A stretch of DNA of 42,830 nucleotides from NCBI GenBank assembly GCA_938015875.1, contig CALLXE010000037.1, positions 1 to 42,830 of the forward strand. The letters run 5' to 3'. Below the pieces are notes generated by a model. It worked only from the letters and a program-made list of their open reading frames with translations, was not told the origin of the DNA and ran no database searches. Source of the DNA: an uncultured Robiginitomaculum sp. Lineage in GTDB: Bacteria > Pseudomonadota > Alphaproteobacteria > Caulobacterales > Maricaulaceae. A program made the position numbers and the translations under genes. Positions 34,930 to 42,209 of this stretch are shown here, in pieces. The first letter of the stretch is position 1. Each line of letters starts with the position of its first letter.

Positions 34930-35076
34930 ATGAGACGTATAATAACACGATTGATAATAGCCCGTTTAATACCGGTTGCAATTAACGCCGGAAAAAAGGC
35001 CTTTCGCAAGAAAAAGCCTGCTCCCGCCGCAACCCCGAATTCGGCTAAAGTGACGCAAGTCCAACAGCGCAAGTAA
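34930..35076 (+). CDS. Small basic protein with hydrophobic N-terminus, unknown
   Basis: Starting at 34930, the 48-residue product reads MRRIITRLIIARLIPVAINA, then GKKAFRKKK and a Pro/Ala/Gln-rich tail. The first part is a hydrophobic or amphipathic helix flanked by Arg, the middle is strongly basic. A longer in-frame start at 34870 would place the ATAACTGT repeats inside the coding region, so the short form is preferred. No Shine-Dalgarno is evident. The composition suggests a membrane-associated small protein, and short toxins of type I systems can look similar, but nothing more supports that. Confidence 0.45.
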   Translation: MRRIITRLIIARLIPVAINAGKKAFRKKKPAPAATPNSAKVTQVQQRK

Positions 35077-35145
35077 GCGCCAAAACCGCCGACTGATGCC
35101 GCCCTGCGGCGATCAGCGCAATCGTCTCCGGCTTATATCAAGCCT

Positions 35146-36093
35146 CTAACCCAACCACGCCACAATCTTTTCCGCAACCGCTTCAGGCTGTTCCCACATG
35201 GCCCAGTGGCCACAATCCGCGATTGTGACGCGGGTCAAATCAGAGATCATATCCGGCATGGGGTCCGTCAGGCTCGGCGGCAGGAGCAGGTCATCCTCGG
35301 GGGATATCATCAGGACCGGCAGATGAATATCATCAGTCAGATCGGCCGTATAATCCCAATTGGGACCGGTATTGCGGTACAGATTTATGCCGCCGGTAAA
35401 GCCGCTGCGCGCGTAACTTTCGATAAACACGCCGCGATCAATGTCACTGAGAATTTGTCCCTTAAGCGCGGGACTGCCGGCGTTCAAAAATTGCTCAAAA
35501 TTTTGCGGGATATAAAACATATCATGACGTGCTTGCGTGCCTTTAGGCACGGTGCGGAACATCAGGCGAAAAAAACCGTCAACATCGCGCAAAAACAGAG
35601 CATCCGCCTCTCCCGGCCGCTCATTAAAATGGACAAAGTAATGATCATCGCCATAGCGCTTTTGGTAAATCTTCACAGGATTGACCGGCGCGCGGCGAAT
35701 ATGCGGCGTGCAAATCGAGATAATTTTGCTTACCCGGCGTTCGATAAGCCGCGCCGCGTGCCATACGATAATCCCGCCCCAATCGTGACCGCATAAAACC
35801 GTTTTATCATAGCCGTAATGATCCAGCACCGCCTCTATATCTGTCATGAGACGGTCAATGCGATAATCGGCAACGTCTGCCGGGCAATCCGATCGGCCAA
35901 AACCACGCAGATCCGGCGCCATAACCCGGTAACCCGCAGCCGCCAATATCGGCATGACAAGACGCCAACTATAAGCTATTTCGGGCCAGCCATGAACCAG
36001 TAGAATCGGCGGACCGTCCACAGGTCCTGCGGTGTAAACGGCAAGATTTATACCGTTATTATCGACATATTCAGGAACCCAAGCAGCATTCAT
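35146..36093 (-). CDS. Alpha/beta hydrolase, epoxide-hydrolase-like
   Basis: Starting at 36093 (MNAAWVPEYVDNNG) the protein has 315 residues; the longer frame to 36228 has an unnatural, Arg/Cys-rich beginning. The oxyanion segment is LLVHGWPEIAYSWR (HGWP is typical of epoxide hydrolases). The nucleophile is Asp in VLCGHDWGGIIVWHAA (about residue 107), followed by a cap domain. The acid is near LMISPEDDLLLPP and the catalytic His is in IADCGHWAMWEQPE. The Asp nucleophile excludes a serine esterase and points to epoxide hydrolase or haloalkane dehalogenase chemistry; HGWP favours the former. It is divergent from rpsU and stands alone. Confidence 0.9.
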   Translation of the reverse strand: MNAAWVPEYVDNNGINLAVYTAGPVDGPPILLVHGWPEIAYSWRLVMPILAAAGYRVMAPDLRGFGRSDCPADVADYRIDRLMTDIEAVLDHYGYDKTVLCGHDWGGIIVWHAARLIERRVSKIISICTPHIRRAPVNPVKIYQKRYGDDHYFVHFNERPGEADALFLRDVDGFFRLMFRTVPKGTQARHDMFYIPQNFEQFLNAGSPALKGQILSDIDRGVFIESYARSGFTGGINLYRNTGPNWDYTADLTDDIHLPVLMISPEDDLLLPPSLTDPMPDMISDLTRVTIADCGHWAMWEQPEAVAEKIVAWLG

Positions 36094-36197
36094 GTGTTCT
36101 TTTAGCAACAGTCCGGCGCAAAGCGAGCGGAAAACCGACTCTTTTAGGGTTATTTTCTCTGGACGCGGGCAAAAGCCCCGTCTAAAAGCGGCGCAAC

Positions 36198-36236
36198 TTG
36201 ACAGCCCGCCCGTGCGGGCTTTGCGCATTGATGCGC
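36198..36236 (+). promoter_or_regulatory. Leader hairpins and -35-like box upstream of rpsU
   Basis: TTGACA (36198-36203) runs into the hairpin AGCCCGC-CCGT-GCGGGCT (36203-36220), followed at once by GCGCAT-TG-ATGCGC (36223-36236). They lie 32-70 bp before the rpsU start. No matching -10 box sits at 16-18 bp from the TTGACA, so the hairpins rather than the box are the reliable observation. They could form a 5' leader that controls S21 synthesis. Confidence 0.4.
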
Positions 36237-36267
36237 GAAATGAAACACTAACCGAAAAGACTTACAC

Positions 36268-36513
36268 ATGGTAGAAATTTACGTCCGTCAGAACAATGTT
36301 GATCAGGCTTTGCGCGCTTTGAAGAAAAAGCTGCAAAACGAAGGTATCCTTCGTGAAATGAAAGCCCGCGATCACTACGAAAAGCCATCCGAGAAGCGCG
36401 TTCGCGAAGCCGGTGAAGCTGTTCGCCGCGTTCGTAAACTCGCTCGTAAGCGCGCGCAAATGGAAGGCCTTATTCCGGGCAAGCCAAAGAAGCCGCGTCC
36501 GGGTCGTAACTAG
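36268..36513 (+). CDS. rpsU: 30S ribosomal protein S21
   Basis: S21 is a small basic protein of the 30S subunit near the anti-Shine-Dalgarno region. The 81-residue sequence begins [20 protein letters not shown] and contains [19 protein letters not shown] followed by [13 protein letters not shown], all characteristic. The C-terminal extension ([14 protein letters not shown]) is the kind seen in alphaproteobacterial S21. Codon use is that of a highly expressed gene. A terminator directly follows, so the gene is monocistronic. Confidence 0.96.
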   Translation: MVEIYVRQNNVDQALRALKKKLQNEGILREMKARDHYEKPSEKRVREAGEAVRRVRKLARKRAQMEGLIPGKPKKPRPGRN

Positions 36514-36535
36514 GCTGACGCCGCATCTGATTTTT

Positions 36536-36566
36536 AAAGCCGCTCTTCTAAGAGCGGCTTTTTTTT
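36536..36566 (+). terminator. Rho-independent terminator after rpsU
   Basis: AAAGCCGCTC pairs with GAGCGGCTTT around TTCTAA, followed by a run of T. It lies 23 bp after the rpsU stop. Confidence 0.93.
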
Positions 36567-36673
36567 ATGCCCGAAGTTCCGCCGGCATATCTGCGGGTTG
36601 CGGCCGGGTAAATAAATTGACTTTTAACTATATCAACTAAGCGTCAGTTTATTAAATTGCGGTATCATGATGT

Positions 36674-38065
36674 ATGATGCGCAAATTTTACTCTGATACC
36701 GCCGGCAGTATCGCAACATGGTTTTCCCTCTCCTTGCTGGGACTTATTGTGATGAGCGGCGGAGCTGTGGATTTAGCGCAAGCCTCTTCGAACAAAGCCA
36801 AGTTACAAAACGTAGCAGATGCTGCGGCCTTGGCGGCGATCCAAGGTAACACGAAAAGTGAAATGCGCGAATTGGGCATGTATTCGGTCAAAACGAACAC
36901 ATTCATGAAGCGAAGTAACATCACTATGTCCAAGGTGAAAATTCGTCCTGTCATCGATAGCAGCGGCACGCGATCTGCTACCGTGAGGTTGACCGCCGAC
37001 CATAAGACGGCATTTTTAAGTCTTATCGGAATAGAAACAATTAAGATCGGTTCCGCGTCGGTTGTCGAACAGGCCGGGTCGAATATAGAATTTGCGCTTG
37101 TTCTTGATATATCCTTTTCAATGGCCGGAGGTAAAGTTGCGAACCTCAAAAACTCCGCACAAAAGTTTGTCGATATCGTCATGGGTGGTGAAAACAAATC
37201 GGATAGTGTTTCTATGAATATTGTTCCTTTTGGCGGAAATGTGAACCTCGGAAATTCATTGGCATCACTGTTAATGCCCAATAACGTTAATGCGAATTGG
37301 GACCCTTCAGAGGTTGACTATCGCAACGCGACGAAATCCCCAACTCTTGCGGCTGATGCCTTATACCGTTTCACGGATGGTATGAACTGCGTTGAGACAA
37401 AGCTTGAAGACTACAATACGGGCCTCATTCCCAATCATTCCCGATCACAACTTCCAAGATTTTTGCACGGTAATTCGATGCTTCCGATTTGTCCCGAAGA
37501 CTCAAGCAGCACTCTGTTCAACTCAGGGACAAAGGCAGACTTAAAATATAAAATTAATCAACTGCAGCTCTCACACGGGACCGGCATGGATGTGGGCGCT
37601 GCCTGGGGATTGAAATCATTGTCTCCGAATTATCGCGGCGAGCTGGGCGGGGAATTTCCCGACCGCCCCGGGGACTTTAACGGCAAGGTTAAAAAAGTTT
37701 TGATAATCATGACCGATGGCAATATTACAGGTCAAGGTCGACCCAGAAACCTATACGACGCCAACAGGTTTACTGATCCGTCAAAAATGAAAAACAAAAC
37801 CCTCTATCTCTCGGGAGACGGAACGACACCAACATCAACGGATAATGCAAGCGGACGGTTTAAAACCGTTTGTGATAACGCGGCCGCAAATGGTATTGAA
37901 GTTTATACAATCGGTTTTAAAATTGAACGGGGCGGCTCCGCCGATCAATTGCTTGACTATTGCGCGACAAACTCAAAAAATTATTTTTTTGTTGAAGACA
38001 ACCAATTGAACAAAGCGTTTACCGATATTGCGCAGTCAGTTTCCGAGGTCAGGATTGTGAAATAA
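36674..38065 (+). CDS. TadE/TadG-like pilus-assembly protein with von Willebrand A domain
   Basis: The 463-residue protein begins with a single membrane helix in the TadE/G-like pattern (DTAGSIATWFSLSLLG and LIVMSGGAVDLAQ, then ADAAALAAI). A VWA domain follows from about residue 135: the MIDAS motif is LVLDISFSMAGGK, the Thr/Asp positions are in HGTGMDVGAAWGL and VLIIMTDGNITG, and the domain ends near AFTDIAQSVSEVRIV. TadG-type proteins belong to Flp/Tad pilus systems, but no tadA, cpaB or flp gene is near, so this is a solitary member, possibly surface-exposed and adhesive. Base composition is more AT-rich than its neighbours. The second ATG (36677) may be the actual start. Confidence 0.88.
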   Translation: MMRKFYSDTAGSIATWFSLSLLGLIVMSGGAVDLAQASSNKAKLQNVADAAALAAIQGNTKSEMRELGMYSVKTNTFMKRSNITMSKVKIRPVIDSSGTRSATVRLTADHKTAFLSLIGIETIKIGSASVVEQAGSNIEFALVLDISFSMAGGKVANLKNSAQKFVDIVMGGENKSDSVSMNIVPFGGNVNLGNSLASLLMPNNVNANWDPSEVDYRNATKSPTLAADALYRFTDGMNCVETKLEDYNTGLIPNHSRSQLPRFLHGNSMLPICPEDSSSTLFNSGTKADLKYKINQLQLSHGTGMDVGAAWGLKSLSPNYRGELGGEFPDRPGDFNGKVKKVLIIMTDGNITGQGRPRNLYDANRFTDPSKMKNKTLYLSGDGTTPTSTDNASGRFKTVCDNAAANGIEVYTIGFKIERGGSADQLLDYCATNSKNYFFVEDNQLNKAFTDIAQSVSEVRIVK

Positions 38066-38136
38066 ACGTCCCAAATCTGCGGGAAACCGGGCGTTACAGT
38101 CAAAACATACGGCCGCTCCGCGCAATATGTTCAGGC

Positions 38137-38589
38137 CTAATGTTGCGCCGGCGCAAGCTTTGCGGCAGGCGCAGCTTCTTTTATAACCTGCTCCATCGGG
38201 CCGGACGCGGCAGAGAGCGCTTCGGATAATCCGCCCATAAGCTCTTCATCGCCAAGCAATGCGAGCATTGTTCCCATCATTGCGTTCATGTCCGGCATGC
38301 CGGTGTCCGTTTTGGCGCTCATTTCAACGCCGTCCATCGCTTTTCCGGCAGCGCCTGCAGCCGCTTTAAGGCCGCCGCGCACTTTGGGGTCAGCCATGAC
38401 GGATTGAAGGCCGGCTATCATTTTATTGAAATCCGGCATTTGCGCAGCCATCGCATCAATATCGGCCTTATCGAGCGGTTTAATCTGCGCAGAACGATTA
38501 GGCGGCTCCTGAACCGGGTCCGCAATTGCAGCAGGCGCGAGGATCAATACGGGCGCTAAAATAAAAGCTTTAATCGGGGCATAGGTCAT
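38137..38589 (-). CDS. Small secreted protein, Met/Ala-rich, unknown
   Basis: The 150-residue protein has a signal peptide (IKAFILAPVLILAPAAIA, cleavage before DPVQEPP). The mature part is low in complexity: Ala, Met, Gly and Asp dominate, with ADIDAMAAQMPDFNKMIAGL and MPDMNAMMGTMLALLGDEEL. No cysteine occurs. It is predicted to be helical and exported to the periplasm; I do not recognise the family. It is divergent from rimM, 102 bp away, and convergent with the VWA protein. Confidence 0.7.
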   Translation of the reverse strand: MTYAPIKAFILAPVLILAPAAIADPVQEPPNRSAQIKPLDKADIDAMAAQMPDFNKMIAGLQSVMADPKVRGGLKAAAGAAGKAMDGVEMSAKTDTGMPDMNAMMGTMLALLGDEELMGGLSEALSAASGPMEQVIKEAAPAAKLAPAQH

Positions 38590-38691
38590 AGGGGTCTCCT
38601 GTGGTTATGCGCGTTTATATCACATCCGGCTGAACCGCGCCTGAGCGAAACGCAGTTGCCGCGCAGCCCCTCGCCCTGTAAACCGCGCTGC

Positions 38692-39225
38692 ATGAGTAAA
38701 GATAAAGACCCCCTGATTTTAGTTGCCGCAATTGCAGGCGCGTTTGGCGTGAAGGGTGAAGTGAAAATCAAATCTTTCACCGCTGACCCCAAAGCCTGCC
38801 TGACCTATGGTCCGCTTTTAGATGCGGGCGGCACCCCTGTCCTAACCGTGATTAAATCGCGCATGGTGAAAAATGCCCTTGCCGTGACGACAAAAGAAGT
38901 CACGACGCGCGAGCAAGCGGAAGCCATGAAATCCACCAAGCTTTTTGTCCGCCGCAGTCAACTGCCCGAAACGGATGAAGACGAATTTTATCACTCGGAT
39001 TTGGTTGGTTTGGCCGTTGAAAGGCTCGACGGCACGCCGCGCGGGCGCATCAAAGCCGTGCATGATTTCGGGGCCGGTGATCTTTTGGAAATTCAAACGC
39101 CCGGCGAAAAAGACTGGTACATCCCTTTCACCAAACTCGCCGTGCCGCGCGTGGACATCACCGGTGGCCGCGTCGTTATTGACCCGCCGGAGGAAATTGA
39201 GGGTGATGAGGATCGGGATAAGTAG
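38692..39225 (+). CDS. rimM: 16S rRNA processing protein RimM
   Basis: RimM helps mature the 3' domain of the 30S subunit and binds S19. The start at 38692 (MSKDKDPLILVAA) is preferred over 38656 because the family begins just before ILVAAIAGAFGVKGEVKIKS. The 177 residues show the N-terminal beta-barrel with that motif and the linker FYHSDLVGLAVERLDG. The C-terminal PRC-barrel has VHDFGAGDLLEI and the WYIPFTKLAVPRVDITGG block. Usually it is followed directly by trmD; here a convergent 2.6-kb gene lies between them and rpsP is not upstream. Confidence 0.95.
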   Translation: MSKDKDPLILVAAIAGAFGVKGEVKIKSFTADPKACLTYGPLLDAGGTPVLTVIKSRMVKNALAVTTKEVTTREQAEAMKSTKLFVRRSQLPETDEDEFYHSDLVGLAVERLDGTPRGRIKAVHDFGAGDLLEIQTPGEKDWYIPFTKLAVPRVDITGGRVVIDPPEEIEGDEDRDK

Positions 39226-39246
39226 CCAAATGCGTCGACCGAAACT

Positions 39247-41856
39247 TTACTGCGGAATGTTGAGTGTTATTTCAGGCAAAGTGATGTCAGGTTTATCGCT
39301 GAAGGCCTCTACAAACTCGTCTTGTTTTCTCTCATGCCGCTCATCGCCCCTTAAAAAGCTCTTACGTATTTTCTTATATTTCGTGTTTCCGGGGAAATCT
39401 ATGATCAGAGAATCTATCTGCATGACAGCCTCATCAAATCGCTTCATCTTTGCTAAGCTGTAGGCTCTCCCGACTCTGGATTTATTTCGTGTCGGATCGA
39501 TTCTCAAAACCTGATCAAGATAGCGTATTGAGGATGCATATTCTCCGTCCTCGTAATGAATTACCCCCATCCCTTCCAAGGCATAGAGATTTTCAGGACT
39601 CAGAGACAGGGCAGTTTTAAAATTGCTTTTGGCTTCGCGCATCCGCTTTAATCGCAACGCCGCTGTTCCGCGCAGGGCCCATAGCCCGGCAGTTTTATCA
39701 TCAGCGTTCAAAGCCAAATCATATGACGCAATCGCATCTTCGTATCTTCTGTCATTTAAAGCATCGGTGCCTTTGCGTGAATAATCTTTAACTGTGAGCG
39801 GACCATCAGCCGGTTCCTTTTTAACGACAGGCTTCGTACCGGCTTGGTAAAAGTAAGGAATCCACCCCTGCCCGTGTTTATCTGACTGCGTCGCCAGCGT
39901 CATAAATTCGTCATTAGGAATATAAAGCGCCTTAATCTCAGAGCGTTTCGAAAACTTTGCCGTTTGACCTTCCAATGTAAAAGACCGTTTTACGGAAACC
40001 GTATCGCCGGTGACCTCAAAATTCCCGCCGGTCGCAAAGAAGGCTTGGGGATAGGTTTGCGGCAAGCTGATTTTAATGTCGGTTTTTTCTTTTTGCATGG
40101 GTGAAAACCGCCGGGGCGCTTTGCGCTCCCGTTCAATACTTTTCTTGCGGGCGCTTTGAATTGTACCTGAAAATTTAAAATCCGGGATGGCATAATATGT
40201 TCTTCGGCTTTTTACTTTTTCCGTAAATTTTAAAGTGCCGGTGAGTAATGCCGTTACATCCCCGGTCTCCGGGTCCACAGACAAAGACGCAGTCTCATCG
40301 GAAATTTTCCCCAGAGACCGAAATAAAGCTTTGGCATGGGTCTTATCATCATCCGTTTGGGGGGTCTCTAAAACGGACCGCGAATACCTTGCCTTTTGTC
40401 CCCGCAAGATCATTTTTGCTTTGAGCGCAATAGGCTTATCCATGCCCTCGGAGGCATTAATATCGGCGCTCAACTCCCGGCTTATATAGGCGGCGGGCTC
40501 CGCGGCAATGGCGATCAAATCATTGCCTGCCTTTGTGACAGGCAGGCCCCACTCAAATGTAACAGGTGACAGTCGCGAGAGGCTGATCTCTGCGGATTTC
40601 GTGCCATCAAGCCAGTATGTTTTGCCATCATGCTGCGCTCTGACAACAATATGATTAAATGCGCCCATATTCGGCAAGCGGCCTTCAATTAAATTTCCGG
40701 AGTTTGTACTGACTAAGACAGGCTCTGCTTTGATGCCGAACTCCCTTAAAAGCGCCAGTAATATAGCCGTTTTAGCTTTGCAATCGCCGAAACGCTGCGC
40801 GGCGGCCGTTGACGCATGTGTCGGCATATATGCCCCTGAAGCTAAACCGCTGTAGACATAGCGGATTTCGCTTTGTGTAAATTTGAGGGCAGCCTCGATC
40901 TGCTCTACAGGATCTTTTGTGTCTTTTGCGATCGTGCGGGCAATCTGCGAAAGCTCTGATCCTTTTGTGATGTCAGAGGCCTTGTCCATATAAGGCCAAT
41001 AAGTTTTAGAAATATCTGACCATTGGCGGATTGACGACACTTCGAAAAAATCAGTAAGAAGTTCACGCAGCGGCGCCGCCCGCGGAATTTCGGACTTTGG
41101 CAGTTTGTCCAAATCAATAGCAATTTGTGACAAAGGACCGGTCAAATCCGCCGTCATAATTTCTTTAACCGCCTCGGAAGTTTGCCATTTCGCGTTAAAA
41201 TCTTCCGGCCATGCAAACCGAACTGTTTGCAAGCTTTTCTTACCATAGCTATTTAACGGCAAAAACACCGCCGGCGTTTCCGGTAAAATCATATTGCGGG
41301 AATGGACCGTGTAACTGAACCGAACGGCGTCATTTACTCTCAGGCCGGCGACTTGCATGAATGCTGTTTTAACGCCGCTGATATAATCGGATGCTAATTT
41401 AGGTTCCCGTCGCAAAATTTCAAAAGTTTGTCCGTCGCTCAAAACATCAATGACCTCTCCGTCCCGAAGAATATGAACATCATGAACGGTTAAGCGCTGG
41501 GCCGACGGATACCAGACGGCCGATAACCGGCCGGTTTGCCCCAAAGCCTTGACCGTATTTGCGCGCACCACAGTTTCGTAATAAATTTGCGTTCCAGACC
41601 CATCGAAATAATATTGCCGGTCAGCAATATGCGTTTCAACAGCGCCGCCGCCCACGCGGGCGTCTGACAAACCCAAGGCCCGGGGAGCAATCCAGGCCGG
41701 CCGCACCCCGAAATTTAACGCTTCAGCTTCCAGATCATCAAAACCGGCCTTCGTTTCGATGCTCTTTTGCGGGTTTGACGTCGTTTCAGGCCCGGGGCCA
41801 CAGCCGCCAAGCCAGACAAAACAGAATAATACAACCGCGCAATATAAACTTTTCAT
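39247..41856 (-). CDS. Lipoprotein with DUF3857, transglutaminase-like and TPR domains
   Basis: Starting at 41856 (MKSLYCAVVLF) the product is 869 residues with lipobox WLGGCG (Cys at 19). Residues about 75-250 are the DUF3857 beta domain (IYYETVVRANTVKALG). About 300-450 is a transglutaminase-like core with the catalytic Cys in RFGDCKAKTAILLALL (about 359), His in FNHIVVRAQHDG and Asp in WLDGTKS. A second beta domain follows, then three TPR repeats from about 695 (for example YEDAIASYDLALNADD). Such proteins are envelope-located and of unproven function; cross-linking or peptidase activity is possible. It stands between rimM and trmD on the opposite strand. Confidence 0.9.
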   Translation of the reverse strand: MKSLYCAVVLFCFVWLGGCGPGPETTSNPQKSIETKAGFDDLEAEALNFGVRPAWIAPRALGLSDARVGGGAVETHIADRQYYFDGSGTQIYYETVVRANTVKALGQTGRLSAVWYPSAQRLTVHDVHILRDGEVIDVLSDGQTFEILRREPKLASDYISGVKTAFMQVAGLRVNDAVRFSYTVHSRNMILPETPAVFLPLNSYGKKSLQTVRFAWPEDFNAKWQTSEAVKEIMTADLTGPLSQIAIDLDKLPKSEIPRAAPLRELLTDFFEVSSIRQWSDISKTYWPYMDKASDITKGSELSQIARTIAKDTKDPVEQIEAALKFTQSEIRYVYSGLASGAYMPTHASTAAAQRFGDCKAKTAILLALLREFGIKAEPVLVSTNSGNLIEGRLPNMGAFNHIVVRAQHDGKTYWLDGTKSAEISLSRLSPVTFEWGLPVTKAGNDLIAIAAEPAAYISRELSADINASEGMDKPIALKAKMILRGQKARYSRSVLETPQTDDDKTHAKALFRSLGKISDETASLSVDPETGDVTALLTGTLKFTEKVKSRRTYYAIPDFKFSGTIQSARKKSIERERKAPRRFSPMQKEKTDIKISLPQTYPQAFFATGGNFEVTGDTVSVKRSFTLEGQTAKFSKRSEIKALYIPNDEFMTLATQSDKHGQGWIPYFYQAGTKPVVKKEPADGPLTVKDYSRKGTDALNDRRYEDAIASYDLALNADDKTAGLWALRGTAALRLKRMREAKSNFKTALSLSPENLYALEGMGVIHYEDGEYASSIRYLDQVLRIDPTRNKSRVGRAYSLAKMKRFDEAVMQIDSLIIDFPGNTKYKKIRKSFLRGDERHERKQDEFVEAFSDKPDITLPEITLNIPQ

Positions 41857-42137
41857 GATGCCAGTATACTGTCGCCTGATAGTTTGTCCGGCCCTCAAAT
41901 CGACTTACGATTGCAGCCTGAAAAAAACATCAGGCCACTCTTTTAAACTTTTTTAAACTTTGCCGGCGTGATAGCCGAAAAACACAACATTGTGAGCGAT
42001 GCAGACATATGCGCTGCTCGGGACGCCGGTGACAGCGAGATCGCGAAAGTCACGGCTAATATTTTTACAAATCATATTAACTACCTTACCCAAACGGATA
42101 TCGACTTTCCTGTCGTCACTACCGGCCGGTTTAAGCC
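41857..42137. other. Intergenic stretch before trmD with a perfect 10-bp tandem duplication
   Basis: No convincing gene was found. TTTTAAACTT occurs twice head to tail at 41941-41960, and a small hairpin (GCCTGA/TCAGGC) lies at 41919-41938. A GTG-started frame of 61 codons at 41968-42153 is open, but it has no ribosome site or recognisable pattern and overlaps the trmD promoter region, so it is not called. Promoters for the DUF3857 gene (minus) are expected near 41870-41930. Confidence 0.5.
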
Positions 42138-42178
42138 TATAATACCTTTGTGAGGAGCGGGCGCAGACCTGCTCTTTT
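42138..42178 (+). promoter_or_regulatory. Probable trmD promoter -10 box followed by a terminator-like hairpin
   Basis: A perfect TATAAT lies at 42138-42143; the -35 region is weak. At 42153-42176 AGGAGCGGG pairs with CCTGCTCTT (9 bp with two G-T pairs) around CGCAGA, followed by TTTTC. The hairpin therefore forms in the first 30 nt of the transcript, 31 bp before the trmD start, where an attenuator or stabilising leader would lie. Confidence 0.5.
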
Positions 42179-42209
42179 CATATGGGTCTAAACCCGCTAC
42201 ACGCCCCGC

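Noticed and set aside
41968-42153. GTG-started 61-codon frame before trmD
   Set aside because: No Shine-Dalgarno, no recognisable pattern, and it runs into the trmD promoter and hairpin.
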